Source of the DNA: an uncultured Luteimonas sp.
GTDB taxonomy: Bacteria; Pseudomonadota; Gammaproteobacteria; Xanthomonadales; Xanthomonadaceae
Assembly: GCA_934541015.1 (NCBI GenBank)
Contig: CAKTDC010000006.1
Span: forward strand, 38,688 to 102,687
DNA: 64,000 bases
Direction of reading: 5' to 3'
Both the position numbers and the translations under genes were made by a program. This document shows positions 54,220 to 62,850 of this stretch, one piece after another. A model generated the notes under the pieces. The model saw only the letters and a program-made list of their open reading frames with translations, searched no databases and had not been told where the DNA came from. How positions within the stretch are numbered: position 1 is the first letter of the stretch; each line of letters begins with the position of its first letter.

Positions 54220-56220
54220 TCACGAATCACGGTCCTCGAAGAACCCCCGCACCTCCCCCACCTCGCGCGTCGTCGCGAACGGCGGCAGCGAGCCCATGAA
54301 CACGCGGCCGTAGGATTTCTGCAGCAGGCGCGGGTCGCACAGGACCAGGACGCCGCGGTCGGTTTCGGTGCGGATCAGGCGGCCGACGCCCTGCTTGAGG
54401 GCGATCACCGCCTGCGGCAGCTGTTCGTCGGCGAAGGGGTTGCCGCCGCTGCGGCGGATCGCGTCCAGGCGGGCCTGGAACACCGGGTCGTCGGGCGCGG
54501 CGAAGGGCAGCTTGTCGATCACCACCACGCTCAGCGCGTCACCGGCAACGTCCACCCCCTCGCGGAAACTGGCCGCGCCCAGGAGCACGCCGTTGCCGGA
54601 CAGGCGGAAGCGCTGCAGCAGCTCCGCGCGCGGCGCCTCGCCCTGCACGAACAGCGGCCAGGGACCGCCGCGCAGCAGCCCGGCGGCTTCGCGCAGCGCC
54701 CGGTGCGAGGCGAACAGCACGAAGGCCCTGCCCCGCGAAGCCTCCAGCACCGGCAGGATGGCGTCGACCACGGAGCCGGTGTAGTCGCGCGATCCCGGCT
54801 GCGGCATCCGCGGCGGCAGGTAGCACAGCGCCTGCCGCGGCCAGTCGAAAGGGCTGGGCACAAGCAGGGTTTCCGGCGCCTCCAGGCCCAGGCGCTGCGC
54901 GACATGGTCGAAGCCCTCGTCCACCGCCAGCGTCGCCGAGGTGAACACCCAGGCCGCGCGCGAACGCTCGCGGTGGCCGCGCAGCGGGCCGGAGACGTCC
55001 AGCGGCGTGCGCTGCAGGCGGAAGCCACGCGGCGACAGCTCGTACCAGCGCACGTCGTCGCCGGATGACCCGGGGGCAGGGTCGTCCTGTCCGCCAGCGT
55101 CGGCCGCTGCCGCGGCCTCCCCGGGAACACCGGGCTCCGGCCCCGGCTCCCGCCAGCGGCCCAGCCGCGACCGGAACTCGTGGGCGCGCGCGTGGCAGGA
55201 GTCCAGGCCGGGCGAGGCCTCGCGCAGCGGCGCCAGCGCATCGCGCAGGCCGGTGATCGCATCGGCCAGCGCCTGCATCGAATCGTCGAACTCCGGCAGC
55301 TCCATCGCCTGCCCCCGGGTGCCGCGCGGGGGCAGGCCCTCCATTGCCGCGCGCAGGGCGCGGGCGGCGTGTTCCAGCTCGCGCACCGGCTGCTGCAGCG
55401 CGGCCAGGGCGCCGTCGATCCCGCGGCACTCCCCCAGCGCCTCGCGCGCCAGTTCGACCAGCGGACGGCCGGACAGGCTTTCGCCGAAGAACTGCGCGGC
55501 CAGCTCCGGGAGCTGGTGTGCCTCGTCGATCACGAACAGTTCGGCCCCCGGCAGGATCTCGCCGAACCCCTCCTGCTTGAGCGCCATGTCGGCCAGCAGC
55601 AGGTGGTGGTTGACCACCACCAGGTCCGCCGACTGCGCCCGCTGGCGCGCCTGCACCACGAAGCATTCGGACCAGAACGGGCATTCGCTGCCCAGGCAGT
55701 TGTCGACCGTGGAGGTGACCGCCGGCAGCACCGGCGAATCCTCGACCAGCCCCTCCACCTCGGACAGGTCGCCCATGCGCGTGCGCCCGCTCCAGGACAC
55801 GATGCGCTGGAAGTGGCCGGCCTGCTCGCGGGTGGCGAAGCGGGCTTCGCCCCTGGCACGCTCGAGCCGGTAGCGGCACAGGTAGTTGGCCCGGCCCTTG
55901 AGCAACGCGGCCCTGAGCCCGGTGGCCAGCGCATCGCGCACCCGCGGCAGGTCGCGGTGGTAGAGCTGGTCCTGCAGCGCGCGGGTGCCGGTGGAGACGA
56001 TGGTCCTGGCGCCCGAGAGCAGGGCCGGGACGAGGTAGGCGAAGGTCTTGCCGGTGCCGGTTCCCGCCTCGGCCAGCAGCACGCCGCGGCGGTCGATGGT
56101 GCCGGCGATCGCCGCGGTCAGCTGCTGCTGCGCCGCCCGCGGCTGGAAGCCCGGAAGCTGTTGCGCCAGCAGGCCGTGGTCGCTGAGCGCAGCGACGCTG
56201 GCGGAGGACAGATCGGGCAT
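54220..56220 (-). CDS. yoaA: DinG/YoaA-family ATP-dependent DNA helicase
   Basis: XPD-like superfamily 2 helicase, 666 residues. Walker A is EAGTGTGKT at residues 51-59 and the DEAH box is VIDEAHQLPEL. A probable iron-sulfur cluster is formed by the Cys in YLCRYRLERA and those in CLGSECPFWSEC. The helicase C-terminal part has FTSATLAVDEGFDHVAQRLG, FREGVDVAGDALSVVVIDKLPF and the family motif QGVGRLIRTETDRGVLVLCDPR. Related E. coli YoaA works with the polymerase subunit HolC during replication-fork repair. ATG at 56220. A roughly 60-residue acidic/Gly-rich insert (PGEAAAAADAGGQDDPAPGSS) is found in the middle. Confidence 0.94.
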   Translation of the reverse strand: MPDLSSASVAALSDHGLLAQQLPGFQPRAAQQQLTAAIAGTIDRRGVLLAEAGTGTGKTFAYLVPALLSGARTIVSTGTRALQDQLYHRDLPRVRDALATGLRAALLKGRANYLCRYRLERARGEARFATREQAGHFQRIVSWSGRTRMGDLSEVEGLVEDSPVLPAVTSTVDNCLGSECPFWSECFVVQARQRAQSADLVVVNHHLLLADMALKQEGFGEILPGAELFVIDEAHQLPELAAQFFGESLSGRPLVELAREALGECRGIDGALAALQQPVRELEHAARALRAAMEGLPPRGTRGQAMELPEFDDSMQALADAITGLRDALAPLREASPGLDSCHARAHEFRSRLGRWREPGPEPGVPGEAAAAADAGGQDDPAPGSSGDDVRWYELSPRGFRLQRTPLDVSGPLRGHRERSRAAWVFTSATLAVDEGFDHVAQRLGLEAPETLLVPSPFDWPRQALCYLPPRMPQPGSRDYTGSVVDAILPVLEASRGRAFVLFASHRALREAAGLLRGGPWPLFVQGEAPRAELLQRFRLSGNGVLLGAASFREGVDVAGDALSVVVIDKLPFAAPDDPVFQARLDAIRRSGGNPFADEQLPQAVIALKQGVGRLIRTETDRGVLVLCDPRLLQKSYGRVFMGSLPPFATTREVGEVRGFFEDRDS

Positions 56221-56507
56221 GTCGGGAACGCGGATCCGCAGCGACGGGCCGTGGCCCGGTCCGCGTATTGTAGGACCGCGGCTTTCGCGAGGCGGAGCGC
56301 GAGAGCGGCGGTATCGCTCCCTCCCCTGCGTTGCGGGGGAGGGTCGGGGTGGGGGTAGGTGGCGGCGTTGCCCCCATCCCACGCTGCGCGGGGACTTCCC
56401 CCGCCTCGCGGGGGAAGGGGCAGGATCGCGGCGCCGGTACTGCTCCCTCAACCGCGTTGCGAGGGGGAAGAAGACAGGTGTCCCCGCGGCTGTCGGGTCG
56501 AAGCGCC
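56221..56507. repeat. Gap with three GC-rich hairpins
   Basis: About 290 bp without a gene. Three inverted repeats are visible: CCCTCCCCTGCGTTGCGGGGG, CTTCCCCCGCCTCGCGGGGG and CCCTCAACCGCGTTGCGAGGG. The 49-bp core at 56370-56418 recurs at 62692-62740. The hairpins lie downstream of the mrcB-lipoprotein unit and may end its transcription; the yoaA promoter must also be here. Confidence 0.75.
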
Positions 56508-57035
56508 CTAGTACCGCGCCGGCGGCGCCACCCGGCAGCCCTCGATCTGCACGCGCGCCGACTGCGCGCCCGCGGCATCGCCTTCGGCCAGGCGTACCTG
56601 TTCCAGCGTCGCCCAGTGACGGCGGCACAGGGGCCCGAGCTGCGCGCCCAGGGCGTAGCCGCGTTCGGCCAGGCGCGCGGCCAGTGCGAAGTCCTGCTGC
56701 AGGATGGCGATCTCGGCGCGCTCCTGGAGCACGGCCGGGTCGTCGGCGACGATGGCCAGCGCCCGGTCCAGTACAGCGGCCGCCTCGTCGTGCTTCCCCT
56801 GCGCTTCCAGCTGCGCGGCCTTCTGGCGGAGGTCCTCGATCGCCGGATCGCGCAGCGGCTGCACCGCCAGCTCGCGCTCGCCGTCGCCGGCCGCGGTGCG
56901 GATCGCCGCGAGCATCTCCGCCGGCGAGGCATGGGCCGGCCGCGCCGGGGCCTGGCCCGCAGGCGTGCCCGCGCAGGCCGCGAGCAGCCAGGCCGTGGCG
57001 GCAGCGGTCGCGAAGGCGACGCAGGCACGGCTCAT
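56508..57035 (-). CDS. TPR lipoprotein, candidate LpoP-type PBP1b activator
   Basis: A 175-residue predicted outer-membrane lipoprotein. The signal FATAAATAWLLAAC has a lipobox, then come a Pro/Ala linker and tetratricopeptide-like helices (EDLRQKAAQLEAQGKHDEAAAVLDRALAIVADDPAVLQERAEIAILQQDFALAARLAERGYALG). The ATG overlaps the mrcB stop by 4 bp. In Pseudomonas aeruginosa the TPR lipoprotein LpoP, needed for PBP1b activity, is likewise encoded next to the PBP1b gene. The domain layout and coupling make the same role plausible here. This is inference from context. Confidence 0.82.
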   Translation of the reverse strand: MSRACVAFATAAATAWLLAACAGTPAGQAPARPAHASPAEMLAAIRTAAGDGERELAVQPLRDPAIEDLRQKAAQLEAQGKHDEAAAVLDRALAIVADDPAVLQERAEIAILQQDFALAARLAERGYALGAQLGPLCRRHWATLEQVRLAEGDAAGAQSARVQIEGCRVAPPARY

Positions 57036-59461
57036 CGCTGCGGCTCCTGCGCCTCGTCCGGGCCCGTGGCCTCGCCGCGGCGCCCCAGCCCCAGCCACTC
57101 GCGCCAGCCGCGGCGGGCCCGCTGCGGCTCCGGCGCGAACGGATCGGACGCCGGATCGGACAGCGGATCGCCGAATCCGTGGCACGACGCGAACGGCGGC
57201 GCGAAGCCGGCGACGAAGGCGAACCGGCGCGCCTCGGGGCAGTCGGCCTCGCTCACGTTCGAGCGCGTCACCCACTGCCAGTCCAGGCCTTCGTCGCCCA
57301 CCTTCAGCGGCGCGCTGGGCAGGTTGGCGAAGATGCCCGACCACACCCGCATCGCGCCGGTGGCGCCGTACAGGCCGGTCTGCTCGTTCTGGTCGTTGCC
57401 GACCCAGACCACCGCGAGGTGATCGCCGGTCCAGCCGGCGAACCAGCTGTCGCGGCCGTCGTTGCTGGTGCCGGTCTTGCCGGCGGCGTTGAGCCGCCCC
57501 AGGCCGTCGTTGACCAGCTGCCGGCCGGTGCCCGAGGTGACCGCCTGCTGCAGCGCGAGCGTCACCAGGCGCGCGGCGATGGCGTCGCCCTCGGTGGCCG
57601 GCGCCGGCTCGTTGTCGTAGCGCTTGACCAGCCGGCCTTCCGGATCGAGCACGCCGCGGACCGCGTGCAGCGGCTGGATCTCGCCGCCCGAGGCCAGGAA
57701 CTGGTACAGCTGCGCCATCGCGTACGGGCTCTGGTCGAGCGAGCCGAGAATGAGCGAGGGATTGGCCTCGGCGCGCACGCCCGAGAGCGTGTTCACCAGG
57801 TCGGCCAGTCGCACCGGATCGACCTGCATGCCCACCCGCACCGTGGCCTGGTTGTAGGACTGCGCCAGCGCGTCGATCAGGCGCACGCTGCCGTGGCTGC
57901 GGCCGCTGGAGTTGCCCGGCGTCCAGGTGCGGCCGCTGGACAGCTTCACCGTCACCGGGGAATCGTCGACCCAGGTGGCCAGCGAGTATTCCGCCGGCCG
58001 CGCCAGCGCCAGCAGGTAGACGTAGGGCTTGAGCAGCGAACCGACCGGGCGCTGCGCCTCGACCGCGCGGTTGAAGCCGTGCGCCGTCGGCTGCGCGCTG
58101 CCGACCACGGCGATGACCTCGCCGTCGTGCACGTCGGTGACCACCAGGCCGGTCTGCAGCTCCGGCCGCCTGTCGCTCGACAGCGCCTTGACCGTGCGCA
58201 CCACCGCCGCTTCGGCGTAGGCCTGGGCCGACGGCGACATGCCGGTCATCACGCTCAGCGCCGCACCCTGCAGCGAATCGGCCGGGTAGTCGCGCGCGAG
58301 CTGGCGCCGCACCAGGTCGACGTAGGCCGGGAAGCGGTTGGCGGCGACGCTGCCGGGGGTTTCGGTGATGCCCAGCGGCAGCTGCAGCGCGCGGTCGTGC
58401 GCGGCCTGGTCGATCAGCCCGGTCTCGAGCATGTTCGCCAGCACGAAGTCGCGGCGCGCCTGCGCGCGTTCGGGATGGCGGCGCGGATCGTAGTAGGAGG
58501 GTCCGCGGATCATCCCGACCAGCAGCGCGATGTGCTGCGTCTCCAGGTCCTCCAGCCGGCGCCCGAACCAGAACTCCGCGCCCGCGGCCACGCCGTGGAT
58601 CGCCTGCGCGCCGCGCTGGCCCAGGTAGACCTGGTTGAAGTAGGCCTCGAGGATGGTGCCCTTGTCGTAGCGCGCCTCCATGATCAGCGCGTACAGGATC
58701 TCGTTGAACTTGCGGCTCCAGGTGACCTCGCGGCCGATGCCGAGCAGGCCGCTGCGCGCCAGCTGCTGGGTCAGGGTGCTGGCGCCCTGGCGGCGCTCGC
58801 CCGAGCGCAGGTTGACCCAGGCCGCACGCATCATGCCGCCGAGGTCGATGCCGAAGTGGTGGGCGAAATCGCGGTCCTCGACCGCCTGCAGGGTGTCGGT
58901 GAGCAGCTGCGGCACGTCCTCGACCCGCACCAGCCGCCGCTCCTCCTGCTGCGGCCCGTAGAGGGTGGCGATGCGCGCGGCATCGAGGCGGACGGCGCGG
59001 ATCGCGCGCTCGCCCTGCAGGTCCTTCAGCCCGCTCACCCGGCCGCCGGAGACCGTGGCCTCGACGCGGCTGGGGCCGACCGCGCCGTCGACATCGACGA
59101 AGCCGCGGCTGGAAATCGTCCAGCGGCTGCCCTCCAGCCGCCACGTGCCCGGCCGCACGCCGTCGCCTTCGTGATAGGAGGCGGCGGCGAGCTCGGTCTT
59201 CAGCGTCTGCGCGTCCATCGCCAGGCCCGGCGACAGCCGCAGCGGTCGCGCGTAGACGCGGGTGGGCACCTGCCAGCGCAGCTCGCCGAAGCGTTCGCTC
59301 ACCTGGTGGTTGAGGTAAAGCGTGTACGGGATCAGGAAGCCCAGGCCGAGCCCGACCAGGGCCAGGCACCACACCAGCGCCAGCCGCAGCCAGCCGCGTC
59401 CGCCAGCGGCATCCGCGGGCTCGTCGGCGTCTTCGTCTTCGTCGTATTCGATCTGCGCCAT
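57032..59461 (-). CDS. mrcB: Bifunctional penicillin-binding protein 1B
   Basis: Inner-membrane peptidoglycan polymerase with glycosyltransferase and transpeptidase activity, 809 residues. A cytoplasmic acidic tail and one helix (LRLALVWCLALVGLGLGFLIPYTLYL) are followed by a UB2H-like region and the GT51 domain (QAVEDRDFAHHFGIDLGGMMRA, QGASTLTQQLARSG, RKFNEILYALIMEARY). The transpeptidase domain has SxxK in PVGSLLKPY, SxN in QSYNQATV and KTG in AAGKTGTSNDGRDSWF. ATG at 59461 is used; a GTG at 59488 is an alternative. A TPR lipoprotein gene overlaps its stop. Confidence 0.96.
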   Translation of the reverse strand: MAQIEYDEDEDADEPADAAGGRGWLRLALVWCLALVGLGLGFLIPYTLYLNHQVSERFGELRWQVPTRVYARPLRLSPGLAMDAQTLKTELAAASYHEGDGVRPGTWRLEGSRWTISSRGFVDVDGAVGPSRVEATVSGGRVSGLKDLQGERAIRAVRLDAARIATLYGPQQEERRLVRVEDVPQLLTDTLQAVEDRDFAHHFGIDLGGMMRAAWVNLRSGERRQGASTLTQQLARSGLLGIGREVTWSRKFNEILYALIMEARYDKGTILEAYFNQVYLGQRGAQAIHGVAAGAEFWFGRRLEDLETQHIALLVGMIRGPSYYDPRRHPERAQARRDFVLANMLETGLIDQAAHDRALQLPLGITETPGSVAANRFPAYVDLVRRQLARDYPADSLQGAALSVMTGMSPSAQAYAEAAVVRTVKALSSDRRPELQTGLVVTDVHDGEVIAVVGSAQPTAHGFNRAVEAQRPVGSLLKPYVYLLALARPAEYSLATWVDDSPVTVKLSSGRTWTPGNSSGRSHGSVRLIDALAQSYNQATVRVGMQVDPVRLADLVNTLSGVRAEANPSLILGSLDQSPYAMAQLYQFLASGGEIQPLHAVRGVLDPEGRLVKRYDNEPAPATEGDAIAARLVTLALQQAVTSGTGRQLVNDGLGRLNAAGKTGTSNDGRDSWFAGWTGDHLAVVWVGNDQNEQTGLYGATGAMRVWSGIFANLPSAPLKVGDEGLDWQWVTRSNVSEADCPEARRFAFVAGFAPPFASCHGFGDPLSDPASDPFAPEPQRARRGWREWLGLGRRGEATGPDEAQEPQR

Positions 59462-59550
59462 GGGCTCGTGGGGGGTCTGCCGGGCCACGCCCGCGGGCGT
59501 CCGCGGGGCAGTCTAGCCCAGGGTTCCGTCGCCGCCGCGTGCGCCCGCCG

Positions 59551-61758
59551 TCACCGGTCAGCTGCAGTACGGGTAGCGGCGAAATCGATGTCGCGGGCCA
59601 GCACCGCGCGCATCGCCTCGCGCGAGAAGCGCGCGTGGACGTAGTCCCGGCCCTGCCCGGCGCGCTGCAGCCACAGCCGGTCGTCGCGCAGCAGCGCCGA
59701 GATCGCGGCCGCCATCCCGGCCGCGTCGTCGTGCACCGACACCAGTCCGTCGATCCCCGGCAGCCCCTGGATGCCGGTGGCCGTGGTCACCACCGGCAGC
59801 CCGTGGTGCATGGCCTCGACCAGCTTGCGCTTGACCCCCGCGCCGAAGCGCAGCGGCACCACCGCCACGCGCGCGGCGCGGTACAGCGCGTCCAGCGCGG
59901 CCTCGGGGATGCGGCCGGTGACCCGGACCTGCGCGGACGCCAGCGCCCGCACTTCCGGCGAAGGGCCGGAGCCGGCGAGCGTGAGCCGCAGGTCCGGATG
60001 TTCCGCGCGCAGCAGCGGCAGCACCGCCTCCACGAACCAGACCGCGGCATCGATGTTGGGCGGGTGCGAAAAACCGCCCACGAACAGCAGCCCGTCGCGG
60101 CCCTCGAGCGAGGCTTCGCTGCCGTCGGGCTCGAACACGTAGATCGGCAGCAGGCGCACGTTGGCGCCGGGCACGGCCGCGCGCACCGCGTCCACCTCGT
60201 CCTGCGCCGGGTAATACACCGCATCCACGCCTTCCCAGACCTCGCGCTCGATCCGGGCGAGCGCCGCGGCTTCGCGCCGGCGGCCGTCGTCGCCGCTGAC
60301 CCGCGCCTCTTCGGCATAGCGCAGGTGGTGCAGGTCGTGGCCATAGAACAGCAGCTTCGCCTGCGGGCAGTGCCGGCGCAGCAGCGGCAGCAGCTCGTGC
60401 GCGATCACCGGGCGGCTGAGCAGCACCTGGTCGAAGCTGCGGCCGTGCGCGGCGAGCCAGCGTCCGAAGCGGCCGGCGTACTCGTCGCCATGGAACACCT
60501 CGATGCCCATCTGCTGCAGCACGCCGGTATAGGGCTGCTCGCCGGCCAGGTTCTGCGGCCAGAACTTGACGTTCATTCCCGCGTCGACGAACAGCTGCAG
60601 GAAGCTCATCATCGTCGACGATCCCGCGTCGCGGTCCGGCGCCGGCACGGTGCTGTCGACCACCAGGATGCGCGCGCCCCGGTGGCGTTCGCAGGCCAGG
60701 TGCGGGGTTTCGCCGTGCGGGTAATGGTCGCGTTCGAGGATGTCGCGCCAGCGTTCGCGCAGGCGCTCGCGGTTGCGGACCTGCATCGCCTTGGTGCCCG
60801 ACGAGAGATCGGTGCCGTGGCTGACGCCCTCGTGGTGCACCACCACCGCGCGCGGCTGGTAGAGCACGTCGAAACCGGCCGCGCGCGCCTTCATCGCCAG
60901 GTCGGCGTCCTCGCAGTACGCGGGCGCGTAGGCCGGATCGAACCCGCCCAGCTGCGCGAACAGCGCGCGCGGACACATCAGCGCCGCACCGGAAACATAG
61001 TCCACGCCGCGCACATGGCCGTAGCGGCTGCGCGCGGGGTCGTCGAAGCGGCCGTGGTTCCAGGCGCTGCCGTCGCGCCAGAGGATGCCGCCCGCCTCCT
61101 GCTGGCGCCCGTCCGGATACAGCAGGCGCGCGCCGGCGATTCCGCAGCGCGGGTGCGCGTCGAAGGTCGCACGCAAGCGGTCCAGCCAGCCGGGCGTGAC
61201 CTCGGTGTCGTTGTTGAGGAAGCACAGGTAGCGACCGCGGGCCAGCTCCGCCGCGCGGTTGCAGGTGCCGATGAAGCCGAGGTTGGCGGCGTTCTCGACG
61301 TAGCGCAGCCCCGGCACGCCGCGCAGCCTGGCGATCTGCGGATCGCCGGAAGCGTCCTCGATCACCAGCAGCTCGAACGCGGTCGCATCCCCGGCCTCGG
61401 CGATCGACTGCAGGCACGACAGCGTATGCGGCAGGTCGCCGTACGCGGGCACGATGATGCTGACCTCCGGGGCCGCGACCTCCGCGAAGCGCAGCCCGGC
61501 AAGCGCCTGCTGCTGCCGCTCCGGCGGGCACGGCCCGCGCACGCTCGGCATCATCGGCTGCGGATCGCGCGCGCGCAGCCAGGATTCGAACACCGGCGTG
61601 CCGCGGAACAGGAACGGAGCGCCGCGGTAGGCCAGCCGCACCAGGCGGTCGCGCAGGTCGCGCCCGAGCGGCAGCTTCCAGTAGAGATAGCGGCCGATGC
61701 GGTAGAGCGTCGAGCGATGTCCCGCTGCGATCGCGCGCGGTGCGCCGGGCGGGTTCAT
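59551..61758 (-). CDS. Two-domain glycosyltransferase (GT2 + GT4-like)
   Basis: A 735-residue cytosolic or membrane-associated protein joining two glycosyltransferase folds. Residues about 98-310 form a family-2 GT-A domain ([33 protein letters not shown] with the metal-binding acidic motif, [20 protein letters not shown]). Residues about 360-735 form a GT-B domain of the family-4 type ([72 protein letters not shown]). Such fusions build rhamnan or O-antigen-like polymers. The sugar and acceptor are unknown. The ATG overlaps the stop of the SDR-like gene. Confidence 0.9.
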   Translation of the reverse strand: MNPPGAPRAIAAGHRSTLYRIGRYLYWKLPLGRDLRDRLVRLAYRGAPFLFRGTPVFESWLRARDPQPMMPSVRGPCPPERQQQALAGLRFAEVAAPEVSIIVPAYGDLPHTLSCLQSIAEAGDATAFELLVIEDASGDPQIARLRGVPGLRYVENAANLGFIGTCNRAAELARGRYLCFLNNDTEVTPGWLDRLRATFDAHPRCGIAGARLLYPDGRQQEAGGILWRDGSAWNHGRFDDPARSRYGHVRGVDYVSGAALMCPRALFAQLGGFDPAYAPAYCEDADLAMKARAAGFDVLYQPRAVVVHHEGVSHGTDLSSGTKAMQVRNRERLRERWRDILERDHYPHGETPHLACERHRGARILVVDSTVPAPDRDAGSSTMMSFLQLFVDAGMNVKFWPQNLAGEQPYTGVLQQMGIEVFHGDEYAGRFGRWLAAHGRSFDQVLLSRPVIAHELLPLLRRHCPQAKLLFYGHDLHHLRYAEEARVSGDDGRRREAAALARIEREVWEGVDAVYYPAQDEVDAVRAAVPGANVRLLPIYVFEPDGSEASLEGRDGLLFVGGFSHPPNIDAAVWFVEAVLPLLRAEHPDLRLTLAGSGPSPEVRALASAQVRVTGRIPEAALDALYRAARVAVVPLRFGAGVKRKLVEAMHHGLPVVTTATGIQGLPGIDGLVSVHDDAAGMAAAISALLRDDRLWLQRAGQGRDYVHARFSREAMRAVLARDIDFAATRTAADR

Positions 61759-62624
61759 CCTGCACCACCCCGCCGCGGCGCCAGGCCCCAGCAGCCAGCG
61801 TCCGGGGAAAAGCCGCGCGGCCGAAGACCGAGCACCGATTCGATCCCGGCGTTGTCGGCCACCAGGTCCTGCCGCAGCCGGCGGACCGGCCCGCGGGATT
61901 GCGGCAGCAGCCGCGACAGCAGGCCCAGCGCGGTCGCGCCCAGCGGCAGCGGCAGCGTCGCCACCGGCAGGCTGGCGCGCACGCGCGCGAACATCTCCCC
62001 CGAACCCAGGCGTTCGCCGCCGCCGAGTTCGAACACGCGACCGCGGGCATCGTCATTGTCCAGCGCCCTCCACGCCGCGTCGGCCACGTCGTCGGCGTGC
62101 ACCGGCTGGCGCAGGCCGTGCGTGCGCGGCAGCGGGAACAGCCGCGAGCGCGTGGCCCGGCGCGCGATCGGGCTGAGGCTGTGATCCAGGCCGGCGCCGT
62201 AGATGAGGGTGGGCCGGATCAGGGTCCAGGCCATGCCCAGGCGCGCGCATTCGTGCTGCAGTCGCTCCTCGTTGCGGCGCAGGCCCCGGGCCAGCGCACG
62301 ATCCTCCGGGAACGGGGAATCGATCTTGCTGACCGCGCTCATCGAACTGGTCGCCACCACGACCGGCGCCGGCCGCGTCGCCAGCGCGGCCAGCCAGCCG
62401 GCGAGCCCGTCGAGCGGCCCCAGTCCGACGATCCCGTCCAGCGGCGGCAGCGGCGGCACCGCATCCGGCAGCCGGCCGCGCATCCAGCGCACGCCCGGAT
62501 CCGCAGGCGCCGGGGCATTGCGCGACAGCGCCGTCACCTCGACCCCGTGCCGCCGCAGTCGCGGCAGCAGGAAATGGCCGATCTGGCTGGTGGCGCCGAA
62601 CACGAGGACGGACGAGGGCTGCAA
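61755..62624 (-). CDS. NAD(P)-binding epimerase/dehydratase-like protein
   Basis: A 289-residue extended-SDR-type Rossmann protein. [22 protein letters not shown] is the nucleotide-binding loop and [22 protein letters not shown] is a typical epimerase motif. The expected catalytic YxxxK is not seen; [12 protein letters not shown] stands where it should be, so activity may differ or be lost. TTG at 62624 is the only start that keeps the full Rossmann strand. It overlaps the two-domain glycosyltransferase gene, suggesting a role in the same surface-glycan pathway. Confidence 0.8.
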   Translation of the reverse strand: MQPSSVLVFGATSQIGHFLLPRLRRHGVEVTALSRNAPAPADPGVRWMRGRLPDAVPPLPPLDGIVGLGPLDGLAGWLAALATRPAPVVVATSSMSAVSKIDSPFPEDRALARGLRRNEERLQHECARLGMAWTLIRPTLIYGAGLDHSLSPIARRATRSRLFPLPRTHGLRQPVHADDVADAAWRALDNDDARGRVFELGGGERLGSGEMFARVRASLPVATLPLPLGATALGLLSRLLPQSRGPVRRLRQDLVADNAGIESVLGLRPRGFSPDAGCWGLAPRRGGAG

Positions 62625-62691
62625 AGCGGGAACCGGGGAAAGGCAGCGGGCATTCTAGCTGCGCCGCCGCGGCGGGCTCGACGCGGGTGCG

Positions 62692-62740
62692 GCCCCCATC
62701 CCCCGCTGCGCGGGGACTTCCCCTGCCCTGCGGGGGAAGG
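62692..62740. repeat. 49-bp GC-rich hairpin repeat, second copy
   Basis: Nearly identical to 56370-56418 and in the same orientation (GCCCCCATCCC...GGGGACTTCCCC...GGGGGAAGG). It lies in the roughly 225-bp gap between two minus-strand genes, which otherwise shows only another short inverted GC-rich stretch (CTGCGCGGGGA/TGCGGGGGAAGG). Confidence 0.85.
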
Positions 62741-62850
62741 ATAGGGAGAAGCTGGCCTGCCGGTTGCGCCGTAGCGCAGGGGGAAGGCACATGGCCTGCG
62801 CGCTGGCCGCCGCGCCGGACGACGGCGGAGGCCGCCTTGCCGACGCAGTC

